A stretch of DNA of 5,124 bases from NCBI GenBank assembly GCA_937916075.1, contig CALGHW010000234.1, positions 1 to 5,124 on the forward strand, read 5' to 3'. Below, piece after piece: positions 1-5,124 of the stretch. Position 1 is the stretch's first letter. Every line of letters starts with the position of its first letter. The stretch comes from an uncultured Prevotella sp. GTDB taxonomy: Bacteria > Bacteroidota > Bacteroidia > Bacteroidales > Bacteroidaceae. Both the position numbers and the translations under genes were made by a program. The notes beneath the pieces were generated by a model. It was given only the letters and a program-made list of their open reading frames with translations. It was not told the DNA's origin and did no database searches.

Positions 1-313
1 CATTGGACACGGGGATGTCGATGTCTACCTGGCCTTGCGGATAAAGGTCGTGTACGGCCTTGCAGAGCACGAAGAAGAGGGAGCGGGTATAGGTGCGCAG
101 GCCGGAAGAGGAGTGGAGGTCAAGAAATTCCACGTCCTTGTTGTGGTACACTCTGTAGTGCATCCCTTCCACCTTGTTGTTCACCTTGGCGCTGACAGGT
201 CCAAACTCCATATCCAACTCGAAGGCACGAAAAATTTCAGAAAGTGTGCTTCCGATGCGTATGTTTTTAATTTTTTTATTATTTTTGCAACGTATTTGTA
301 TTACTTGTTCCAT
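1..313 (-). CDS. Nucleoside (uridine-type) kinase with N-terminal TGS domain, 5' part only
   Basis: Partial gene: 104 codons are visible and the 3' part lies beyond the left edge. The minus frame opens at the ATG at 313-311 and begins MEQVIQIRCKNNKKIKNIRI. It then reads GSTLSEIFRAFELDMEFGPV and SAKVNNKVEGMHYRVYHNKD, and ends at DIDIPVSN. This matches, from memory, the N-terminus of the Bacteroidetes nucleoside kinase family, in which a TGS-like domain (roughly residues 1-70) precedes a threonyl-tRNA-synthetase-like segment and a C-terminal uridine-kinase P-loop domain. The kinase domain is not in the window, so catalysis cannot be checked. The family phosphorylates nucleosides in the cytoplasm for pyrimidine salvage. 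The start is set by the first ATG downstream of a good promoter, with a leader of about 20-25 nt. It is divergent from the phosphate transporter. The gene call is firm; substrate specificity is inferred. Confidence 0.85.
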   Translation of the reverse strand, partial: MEQVIQIRCKNNKKIKNIRIGSTLSEIFRAFELDMEFGPVSAKVNNKVEGMHYRVYHNKDVEFLDLHSSSGLRTYTRSLFFVLCKAVHDLYPQGQVDIDIPVSN

Positions 314-342
314 TACTGTTACAACTTTAGGGGTTTATGTCG

Positions 343-374
343 TAAAGTTACTTCGTTTTATCGACACCCTCAAA
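343..374 (-). promoter_or_regulatory. Bacteroidetes-type promoter for the nucleoside kinase
   Basis: Reading the minus strand, a TTTG box (374-371) is followed after exactly 20 bp by TAACTTTA (350-343). That is one base from the Bacteroidetes -7 consensus TAnnTTTG, and the -33/-7 spacing is in the usual 19-21 bp range. Transcription would start near 336, about 23 nt before the ATG. No equally good promoter is seen on the plus strand for the divergent transporter; the best candidate there (TTTA at 326-329, TACTTCGT at 349-356) is weak. Confidence 0.6.
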
Positions 375-401
375 CCATCGCATCATAAATAAATTTAAAA
401 T

Positions 402-2099
402 ATGTCGATTTGGATAATTTTTAAGATTATGGGAGCACTGGCGCTCCTTATCTACGGAATGAAAGTAATGAGCGAGGCCCTCCAAAAGATGGCTGGCTCA
501 CAGTTGCGCCATATCTTGGGCACCATGACCAAAAACCGGTTTACGGGCCTGCTCACGGGTATGTTTGTCACGGCCTCGGTGCAGTCGTCTACGGCCACCA
601 CGGTGATGACGGTCTCGTTTGTCAATGCCGGTCTGCTTACCCTGGCACAGGCCATTTCGGTGATTATGGGAGCCAACATCGGAACAACGCTCACCGCCTG
701 GATCATGAGTCTTGGAGTGTCATTCAATTTTGCCAATGTGGTGTTTCCGGCATTTGCAGTTGCAATCCTCCTTATTTATATCAGGCGTTTTCATTACATT
801 GGCGACTTTCTCTTCGGTATCGCGTTCATGTTTTTCGCATTGTCTCTTCTCAGCGAAACGAGCCGTGACATGGACCTTGGACACAACCAGGCTCTTCTGC
901 ATTTCTTCAGCAGTTTCGACGTAAACAGCTATTGGACAATCCTCCTTTTCTTAGTCATCGGCACGTTTCTCACCTGTGTGCTTCAGTCGTCGGCAGCCCT
1001 GATGGCCATTACGATGGTGCTCTGCTCGAGCGGCGTGTTGCCCATCTACCCGGGTATCGCCCTTGTTATGGGCGAGAATATCGGCACCACGCTCACGGCC
1101 AACCTGGCCGCCCTGGCCGCCAACACGCAGGCCCGGCGGGCTGCCATGGGCCACTTGGTGTTTAATGTGGTTGGCGTGATTTGGGTGCTCTGCGCCTTCT
1201 ATCCCTTTGTCGATATGGTGTGTGGCTTTGTGGATTACGACCCGCATGCCGTGGGCGGACAGCTCAATCCACATAAGTTGTCGGTCGTGTTGGCCGCCTT
1301 CCATACGGCGTTTAATGTGTGCAACACGGCCTTGCTCATCGGTTTGATACCGCAGATAGAGAAGTTAGTGTGCATGATTATCAAGCCCAAGGCCAAGGAC
1401 GAGGACGACTTCCGCCTGCGCTATATCGGCGGCAACGCCGTGCTGAAGACTCCGGAGCTTTCCGTGCTGGAGGCCCAGAAGGAGATACAGTCGTTTGCAG
1501 AGCGCATACAGCGTATGTTTGCCATGGTGCGCGAGTTGCTGGGCACCAAAAACGATGCCGAGTTTACACGGCTCTTTACCCGTATCGAGAAGTATGAGAG
1601 CATCAGTGACAATATGGAACTGGAGATTGCCAACTACTTGGACAATGTGAGCGACGCCCACTTGAGCGACGAGACCAAGGCCAAGATACGTGCCATGCTC
1701 CGCGAGATTTCCGAACTGGAAAGTATCGGCGACAGTTGTTACAACATCGCGCGCACCATCAACCGCAAGATGAGCGGCAAGGAGGATTTCACCGAGCGGC
1801 AGTATGAACATCTGCACCAGATGTTTGAGCTGACCGACGACAGCCTCACCCAGATGAATGTGTTGCTCTTGGGCCGTAAGGACAACTTCGACGCCAACCG
1901 CTCATTCAACATCGAAAACGAAATCAACAACTACCGCAACCAGTTGAAGAGCCAGAACATCAACGATGTGAACAACCATGAGTACACTTACGCCATCGGC
2001 ACCATGTATATGGATATCGTCGGCGAGTGTGAGAAGTTGGGCGACTATGTCATCAATGTGGTGGAAGCCCGTATGGGCGTGCGCCAAAAGGAGGCATAA
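402..2099 (+). CDS. Na+/Pi cotransporter family protein (NptA/YjbB type) with C-terminal PhoU-like domain
   Basis: Membrane protein of 565 residues expected to couple sodium entry to inorganic phosphate transport across the inner membrane. The membrane part (about 1-325) holds the two inverted repeats of the Na/Pi cotransporter fold. QSSTATT at 61-67 and QSSAAL at 195-200 are the paired QSS motifs, each followed by a matching segment, GANIGTTLTA (90-99) and GENIGTTLTAN (224-234). After a charged linker (about 328-345) comes a helical PhoU-like domain with three acidic repeats, ESISD (399-403), ESIGD (440-444) and EKLGD (544-548), of the type that binds metal in PhoU. The domain order and length match E. 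coli YjbB-like proteins. Transport direction, import or export, cannot be told from sequence. The ATG follows an AT-rich leader without a Shine-Dalgarno site, which is normal in Bacteroidetes. The gene appears monocistronic and ends at a strong terminator. No pho regulatory genes are in view. Confidence 0.93.
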   Translation: MSIWIIFKIMGALALLIYGMKVMSEALQKMAGSQLRHILGTMTKNRFTGLLTGMFVTASVQSSTATTVMTVSFVNAGLLTLAQAISVIMGANIGTTLTAWIMSLGVSFNFANVVFPAFAVAILLIYIRRFHYIGDFLFGIAFMFFALSLLSETSRDMDLGHNQALLHFFSSFDVNSYWTILLFLVIGTFLTCVLQSSAALMAITMVLCSSGVLPIYPGIALVMGENIGTTLTANLAALAANTQARRAAMGHLVFNVVGVIWVLCAFYPFVDMVCGFVDYDPHAVGGQLNPHKLSVVLAAFHTAFNVCNTALLIGLIPQIEKLVCMIIKPKAKDEDDFRLRYIGGNAVLKTPELSVLEAQKEIQSFAERIQRMFAMVRELLGTKNDAEFTRLFTRIEKYESISDNMELEIANYLDNVSDAHLSDETKAKIRAMLREISELESIGDSCYNIARTINRKMSGKEDFTERQYEHLHQMFELTDDSLTQMNVLLLGRKDNFDANRSFNIENEINNYRNQLKSQNINDVNNHEYTYAIGTMYMDIVGECEKLGDYVINVVEARMGVRQKEA

Positions 2100-2120
2100 G
2101 AAAAGTTCTTAGGCGTTTAG

Positions 2121-2204
2121 AAAAACAAGAGCTTGGAATCAAAAGGCAATAAAGACAGTTTGAATAACTGCTTGCCTCTTGATTCCAAGCTCTTGTTTTT
2201 TTTT
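2121..2204 (+). terminator. Long-stem intrinsic terminator after the phosphate transporter
   Basis: The arms 2121-2149 and 2172-2200 are complementary at 28 of 29 positions (one A.C mismatch at 2143/2178) and include GAGCTTGGAATC. A 5-bp inner stem (CAGTT 2156-2160 with AACTG 2166-2170) sits in the loop. A run of nine T follows (2196-2204), starting inside the stem. It lies 22 bp after the transporter stop. In the minus direction the hairpin ends in five T, so it may also stop the small gene transcribed toward it. Confidence 0.85.
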
Positions 2205-2252
2205 CTTTAATCTATCAAATCATAATCCTTAAAGTTTGTCATTGTTAATGAC

Positions 2253-2513
2253 TTAGCCATTTATTCTTTGCCTTTTCCATTCTTCGGATAAATCATAAAA
2301 GAAGTCGTGCTCCAGGATGGTGGACAGGGTGGCGAGCAAGTCTACATTGATACTTTCCCGGCGGAAAATATTGTAGACATTTGAGCGCTCACATGGAATT
2401 TGCTCTGCCAGCCAAGAAGCAGGACGGGCAGAACGACCTGCGCTGGTATCAGGCCAAGAAGCAGAATGGCCGTGCTCATCTAATTTTTCTCTGATTCTTT
2501 TTCCAATGTGCAT
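2253..2513 (-). CDS. Small XRE-like helix-turn-helix protein carrying a 14-residue in-frame insertion
   Basis: An 86-residue protein starting MHIGKRIREKLDEHG. It resembles the small (about 70-75 residue) Bacteroidetes helix-turn-helix proteins of pattern MHIGxxIRxxL...SxxWxAxxL...TNVYxIF...L..IS..L.HDFF.DLS. Visible pieces are helix 1 (3-13), SASW (17-20), LAEQIP (35-40), the probable recognition helix CERSNVYNIFRR (41-52) and LSTILEHDFFYDLS (63-76). Residues 21-34 (PDTSAGRSARPASW) interrupt helix 2 and repeat the (S/P)ASW motif. Removing them gives SASWLAEQIP and a normal 72-residue protein. I chose the ATG at 2513 because it matches the family start. A frame extension to 2561 would run through the hairpin at 2541-2576 and adds a non-family sequence. 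Role inferred as DNA-binding regulator; the insertion may inactivate it. No clear promoter of its own was found. Confidence 0.7.
   Translation of the reverse strand: MHIGKRIREKLDEHGHSASWPDTSAGRSARPASWLAEQIPCERSNVYNIFRRESINVDLLATLSTILEHDFFYDLSEEWKRQRING
2411..2464. repeat. Pair of 12-bp direct repeats bounding a 42-bp insertion in the HTH gene
   Basis: GCCAAGAAGCAG occurs at 2411-2422 and again, identical, at 2453-2464, 42 bp apart and in frame. The 30 bp between them (2423-2452) are about 63% G+C, richer than the surrounding gene. Recombination between the repeats would remove exactly 14 codons and restore an uninterrupted helix-turn-helix. Confidence 0.8.
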
Positions 2514-2540
2514 GTTAGTACTGTAGTTAATTTTTATATA

Positions 2541-2576
2541 AAATAGGGCGACACCCGTCAAGGTATCGCCCTATTT
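2541..2576 (-). terminator. Hairpin between the GH97 and HTH genes, probable terminator of GH97
   Basis: AAATAGGGCGA (2541-2551) and TCGCCCTATTT (2566-2576) form a perfect 11-bp stem. It extends by three more pairs (ACC 2553-2555 with GGT 2562-2564) across one mismatch. It lies 84 bp past the GH97 stop on the minus strand and is followed there by an AT-rich tract (TATATAAAAATT), though not a pure T run. It also sits 27 bp upstream of the HTH ATG, so an operator role is a fair alternative. Confidence 0.5.
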
Positions 2577-2660
2577 GAATGTTATTGCAAAGGTAACTTT
2601 TTTTTATGTAACTCAATTACCCCCCCCCGATAATTTGCATTTGTTAACAGGCGTTTAAGG

Positions 2661-4619
2661 TTATTGTAAAAGCAGTCCTCCATTGTTGAGCAGCTCCACT
2701 TTGGCGCGTCCGTTTTTGCCTACTTTCACTTTGCGAATCATGGTCTCGGGCCACTGGCTGCCCTTCACGGCCTTGTCGGTATAGCAGTCCACTTGTTGTC
2801 CGGCAAACATCGGCAGGTTGAGGTCAAGTTTGAGTGTTGTGCCGGTGGCGTTGAGGCCGGCCACATACCAGCGGTCGCCACTGCGTCGTGCCAGGACCAC
2901 ATAGCGGCCCGGTTGGCCGTCGATGAATCGGGTCTCGTCCCAGGCGGCGGGCACTGTTTTGAGCCAGTCGAGTTCCAGCTGGGGCAGTTCCTTCAGGTTG
3001 TTGGGCTGGATGGCGATACATTGCACGCTGCTTTGGTTGACAATGGCGGCGGCCATCTCAAACAAGTCAGACGTGTAGCGGCGATGACGGCTCTTGTTGT
3101 CCTTGGACATATAGCGGTTCATGATGGTGCCGCCCCAGTCCATGGAAGCCACAGCGTTGCGGCAGAAGGGGTGCATGGTCAGTTCAAAGCCTTCCTGCTT
3201 GGCATGGTGCTCGGTGAAGAACGTGTTTTCCGAAGCCAGGACAGCCTCCGAGGCCACAAAGTTGGGATACATGCGTTCCCATCCGCGCGGCAAGGTACAT
3301 CCGTGGAAGATGACCTGGATGCCATAGTCGTTGGCGTCGCTCAGGATGTCTTCATAGAGCTGCATGGTGTGCTGCTTGTCGCCTCCGAAGAAGTCAACCT
3401 TGATGCCCTTCACGCCGATTTTCTTCAGCCAGGCCATCTCGCGCTTGCGGTTGACGGAGGTGTTCATGCAGTTCTTGGGTGTCTGCGGTGCGTCATTCTC
3501 AAAACCGTTAGAGTTATACCACAGCAGCAGGTGTACACCCTTGCTCTGGGCATAGCGGCTCAGCTCTTCCATCCGCTTGCGGCCTATCTGGGTATCCCAG
3601 AATCCGTCAACCAGGCAGTATTCATACCCCATCTCGGCAGCCGTGTCGATAAATTTCACCTGGTCGTCATAGTTCACCGAGTTGTCCTGCCATATCAGCC
3701 AGCTCCAGGTGTAGCGTCCCGGCTTGTAGTCTTCGCTGGCCTCATATTGCGGCTCCACCACATCGTAGGCCACGGTAGTCTCCACGATAGGTTTCAGACT
3801 GGCACCTACTGTGATGGTGCGCCATGGCGTGTTGCCCGGCAGGGTCATGGCTGGTTCGGCCGATCCCCATCCGTTGGCTTCCTCCTGCATGGGGAACGCT
3901 ATTTGATAGCCTTTGGCGGCGTCATAGTCTGTCAGGTGGCAACCGGCGTAATTGCCGTTGGTGCCAGTCTCGCTGACCAGCACCCACCCGCTCTTGCCCA
4001 CCTTAAACAGGCAAGGGAAAGTGTAGCCGCGCCCATATTTTGACTTGGCGGTCATGGGGGCGTTGGGCGTATATTCCTCCTCGTAGCTGGGTTTGGTGCG
4101 TTTCCAGCCAATCATCGGGTCCGACTGCGGACAGATATAGGTCGTGGTCACTGAAGGAAGGCGGAAAGAGGTCAGTTCCTCCTTGACCACCATACAGGCG
4201 GTCTCTCCCTTTTGCGGGAAGGAATAGCGGAAGGCCACATCGTTGTCCGACACGCGGAAGGTGACGGTCATCGGCTGCTTTTTGGCGTTCTGGAAGTTCA
4301 CGCTCAGCTCGTTGGCCACATAGTGCACGGCCGATGTCTTCGTGCCTCGCATGGTGTAGTTGTCGTCGATGCGGCGGGTCTTGTTGCCGGTCATGGACAG
4401 GCCGTTGCTGAAGTCGCCGATATTGGCTTTCAGTCCGAGCCGCGACGGCTCCACCATTTGCTGGTCGTTGTACTTCACGGAGTAGCTGGCGCTTCCGTCG
4501 GTGCAGTCCACCGCCACCACCAGTTTTCCGTCGGGCGATGTCACGTTCAGATTGTCTGCAAAGGCACCCATGGATAGGGTCAATGACAGGCCCAGGGTTA
4601 AGAATGAATGTCTCATCAT
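2661..4619 (-). CDS. Secreted GH97 glycoside hydrolase, retaining-type (alpha-galactosidase-like)
   Basis: 652 residues, close to the roughly 660 of the characterised retaining GH97 enzyme of Bacteroides thetaiotaomicron (BT1871) and shorter than SusB (738). Residues 1-21 are a type I signal peptide, probably cut after AFA (19-21), so it should act in the periplasm or outside. An N-terminal beta-sandwich (about 25-285) contains YEEEY (179-183), a likely source of a calcium ligand. A TIM barrel follows (about 295-560) with TWSWLIWQ (304-311), LVDGFWD (336-342) and GIKVDFFGGDKQ (405-416), then a C-terminal beta domain. D409 is the expected nucleophile. E464 fits the general acid, being 55 residues on, the spacing I recall in BT1871. 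Where inverting SusB has its base Glu, 18 residues before the NES glutamate, this protein has G440. E458 fits the calcium-binding glutamate. Retaining GH97 enzymes include alpha-galactosidases and beta-L-arabinopyranosidases, so the exact substrate is open. MM at the start leaves two adjacent ATGs. No SusC/SusD neighbour is seen. Confidence 0.92.
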   Translation of the reverse strand: MMRHSFLTLGLSLTLSMGAFADNLNVTSPDGKLVVAVDCTDGSASYSVKYNDQQMVEPSRLGLKANIGDFSNGLSMTGNKTRRIDDNYTMRGTKTSAVHYVANELSVNFQNAKKQPMTVTFRVSDNDVAFRYSFPQKGETACMVVKEELTSFRLPSVTTTYICPQSDPMIGWKRTKPSYEEEYTPNAPMTAKSKYGRGYTFPCLFKVGKSGWVLVSETGTNGNYAGCHLTDYDAAKGYQIAFPMQEEANGWGSAEPAMTLPGNTPWRTITVGASLKPIVETTVAYDVVEPQYEASEDYKPGRYTWSWLIWQDNSVNYDDQVKFIDTAAEMGYEYCLVDGFWDTQIGRKRMEELSRYAQSKGVHLLLWYNSNGFENDAPQTPKNCMNTSVNRKREMAWLKKIGVKGIKVDFFGGDKQHTMQLYEDILSDANDYGIQVIFHGCTLPRGWERMYPNFVASEAVLASENTFFTEHHAKQEGFELTMHPFCRNAVASMDWGGTIMNRYMSKDNKSRHRRYTSDLFEMAAAIVNQSSVQCIAIQPNNLKELPQLELDWLKTVPAAWDETRFIDGQPGRYVVLARRSGDRWYVAGLNATGTTLKLDLNLPMFAGQQVDCYTDKAVKGSQWPETMIRKVKVGKNGRAKVELLNNGGLLLQ

Positions 4620-4712
4620 GTTTCTAATTTTTTTGATGTAGTTAAATGCTTATTTTTATAAGGAGAGTAATGAAAGTTGTTCTTTTGACTGTCGCATGTA
4701 TATAGCTTGATG

Positions 4713-4744
4713 CAAAGATAGTAAAAAATACACTTGATGGCAAG
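4713..4744 (-). promoter_or_regulatory. Bacteroidetes-type promoter for the GH97 gene
   Basis: On the minus strand CTTG (4744-4741, one base from TTTG) is followed after 20 bp by TATCTTTG (4720-4713), a perfect match to TAnnTTTG. Transcription would begin near 4706, giving an AT-rich 5' leader of about 85 nt before the ATG at 4619. No operator or riboswitch fold was recognised in that leader. Confidence 0.7.
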
Positions 4745-4753
4745 AAAGTGTTC

Positions 4754-4785
4754 TTTGAAAATGACAATATCTTCTGGTAAAGTGG
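4754..4785 (+). promoter_or_regulatory. Possible plus-strand promoter for the structured element
   Basis: TTTG (4754-4757), 20 bp, then TAAAGTGG (4778-4785). The -33 box and spacing fit, but the -7 box matches only four of six consensus positions. It would place a start near 4791, just where the 22-bp repeat begins, and would be divergent from the GH97 promoter. Weak on its own. Confidence 0.25.
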
Positions 4786-4790
4786 TATTT

Positions 4791-4812
4791 AAAATGAATC
4801 GCATCTATGAAT
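4791..4812 (+). repeat. 22-bp inverted repeat, left copy (A)
   Basis: Perfect reverse complement of 4995-5016; the central part is GAATCGCATCTATGAAT. It contains the ATG of a possible 14-codon frame. It lies 19 bp outside the left 18-bp repeat (4832-4849). Confidence 0.9.
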
Positions 4813-4838
4813 TTGCCAAATGGCTATTGTATAAGTAG
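4794..4838 (+). CDS. Possible 14-residue leader peptide MNRIYEFAKWLLYK
   Basis: An ATG at 4794 opens a 14-codon frame ending in TAG at 4836-4838. It covers all of repeat A except its first three bases and stops inside repeat B. The peptide has basic and aromatic residues (one Trp, two Tyr). It could be a regulatory leader peptide, because a ribosome on it would cover exactly the two sequences that compete for the downstream complement. A frame this short can arise by chance, there is no Shine-Dalgarno site, and no family is recognised. Confidence 0.18.
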   Translation: MNRIYEFAKWLLYK

Positions 4839-4849
4839 GTGCTCAAAAT
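4832..4849 (+). repeat. 18-bp inverted repeat, left copy (B)
   Basis: TAAGTAGGTGCTCAAAAT, the perfect reverse complement of 5012-5029. It could close the structured RNA as its outer helix, or be the left terminal inverted repeat of a 198-bp MITE-like element. Confidence 0.9.
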
Positions 4850-4994
4850 TAATTTATATGATTCTATGCTCTATTTTGGCTTGTATGTTCAGCTCCGAAG
4901 AGGGAGTGTAGCGGGCTACACGACTGATGAGAGCTGGACATACGGGCCGAAAGAGAGTGTAGAGGCATATAAAAGCATCTCTTCTTTTGGTGAG

Positions 4995-5016
4995 ATTCAT
5001 AGATGCGATTCATTTT
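4995..5016 (-). repeat. 22-bp inverted repeat, right copy (A')
   Basis: Perfect complement of 4791-4812. It overlaps the right 18-bp repeat by five bases (5012-5016). On the minus strand, 5029 to 4995 reads as B joined directly to A in one 35-bp unit, whereas on the left the two halves are in swapped order and 19 bp apart. Confidence 0.9.
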
Positions 5017-5029
5017 GAGCACCTACTTA
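5012..5029 (-). repeat. 18-bp inverted repeat, right copy (B')
   Basis: Perfect complement of 4832-4849. Its TTTTGAGCAC core (5013-5022) recurs in direct orientation at 5066-5075. Confidence 0.9.
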
Positions 5030-5124
5030 AAATATAAATATTTTTCAAATTCTCTCAAGACTCCTTTTTGAGCACTTGAAACGGCTGAAATGAGAAAGTT
5101 GCCTGATTACGAAGAGAAACCTGC

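Larger units (their letters stand above)
4832..5029 (+). ncRNA. Candidate structured RNA or MITE-like palindromic element
   Basis: The plus strand folds into a near-complete three-way junction. P1 is 4832-4849 with 5012-5029 (18 perfect pairs). P2 is 4853-4895 with 4931-4973: 43 positions in register without gaps, 34 Watson-Crick, 7 G.U and 2 single A.G mismatches. P2 is capped by an internal loop (4896-4905 / 4922-4930) and an apical stem GTGTAG (4906-4911) / CTACAC (4916-4921) with loop CGGG. P3 is GCATCT 4975-4980 with AGATGC 5001-5006. The seven G.U pairs become A.C mismatches on the minus strand, so the fold belongs to the plus strand as RNA or single-stranded DNA. I recognise no known RNA family. 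The alternative is a non-autonomous mobile element with 18-bp terminal inverted repeats; no target-site duplication is evident. The sequence pairing is certain; transcription and function are inference. Confidence 0.45.

Noticed and set aside
35..388. 117-residue plus-strand frame at the left edge
   Set aside because: It is antisense to the nucleoside kinase N-terminus, which is clearly recognisable on the minus strand, and it runs through that gene's promoter.
2514..2561. Sixteen-residue N-terminal extension of the HTH protein (MTGVALFYIKINYSTN)
   Set aside because: It would begin inside the 2541-2576 hairpin and has no counterpart in the family, which starts at MHIG.
2793..4043. 416-residue plus-strand open frame opposite GH97
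   Set aside because: It is a shadow frame of a G+C-rich gene. The GH97 protein on the other strand has full domain and motif support, while this translation has none.
4616..4804. 62-residue minus frame upstream of the GH97 gene
   Set aside because: It contains the GH97 promoter, overlaps the GH97 start, is AT-driven in composition and has no family resemblance.
4924..4952. Hammerhead-ribozyme-like words CTGATGA (4924-4930) and GAAA (4949-4952)
   Set aside because: The bases between them do not self-pair as helix II; they pair instead with 4878-4895. Only a two-way junction forms, with no third helix or placed cleavage site, so this is probably coincidence.
4864..5013. 49-codon minus-strand frame starting MNRIYESHQ across the palindrome
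   Set aside because: It lies wholly within the inverted-repeat structure, has a low-complexity composition (many Ser, His) with a repeated PLHSL explained by the DNA direct repeat, and matches no family I know.

Overview
The window looks like chromosome from a Bacteroidales bacterium, probably Prevotella-like. Four things point there: a TGS-type nucleoside kinase, a Na+/Pi cotransporter fused to a PhoU-like domain, a secreted GH97 glycosidase, and promoters of the Bacteroidetes form (TTTG, about 20 bp, TAnnTTTG) with no strong Shine-Dalgarno sites. No tRNA, rRNA, CRISPR array or complete transposase gene was seen. The genus is inferred.

Layout. Positions 1-313 (minus) hold the N-terminal part of the nucleoside kinase, which runs off the left edge and has a good promoter at 343-374. 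It is divergent from 402-2099 (plus), the phosphate cotransporter, which ends at a very long hairpin terminator (2121-2204). Positions 2253-2513 (minus) encode a small helix-turn-helix protein whose frame carries a 42-bp in-frame insertion bounded by 12-bp direct repeats. A hairpin at 2541-2576 lies between it and the next gene. Positions 2661-4619 (minus) encode a secreted GH97 enzyme with the residue pattern of the retaining branch, with a clear promoter at 4713-4744.

Positions 4791-5029 contain no convincing protein gene but are highly structured. There are two sets of inverted repeats (22 bp and 18 bp) and, inside them, a hairpin with 41 pairs in 43 positions, an internal loop that can form three tandem G.A motifs, and a 6-bp apical stem. 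Seven G.U pairs are possible only in the plus-strand transcript, so this is either a plus-strand structured RNA or a non-autonomous (MITE-like) element with 18-bp terminal inverted repeats. It is the most unusual part of the window.

The genes do not form one pathway. Nucleoside salvage, phosphate uptake, a small regulator and a glycan-cleaving enzyme are separate units. The GH97 gene has no SusC/SusD partner inside the window.
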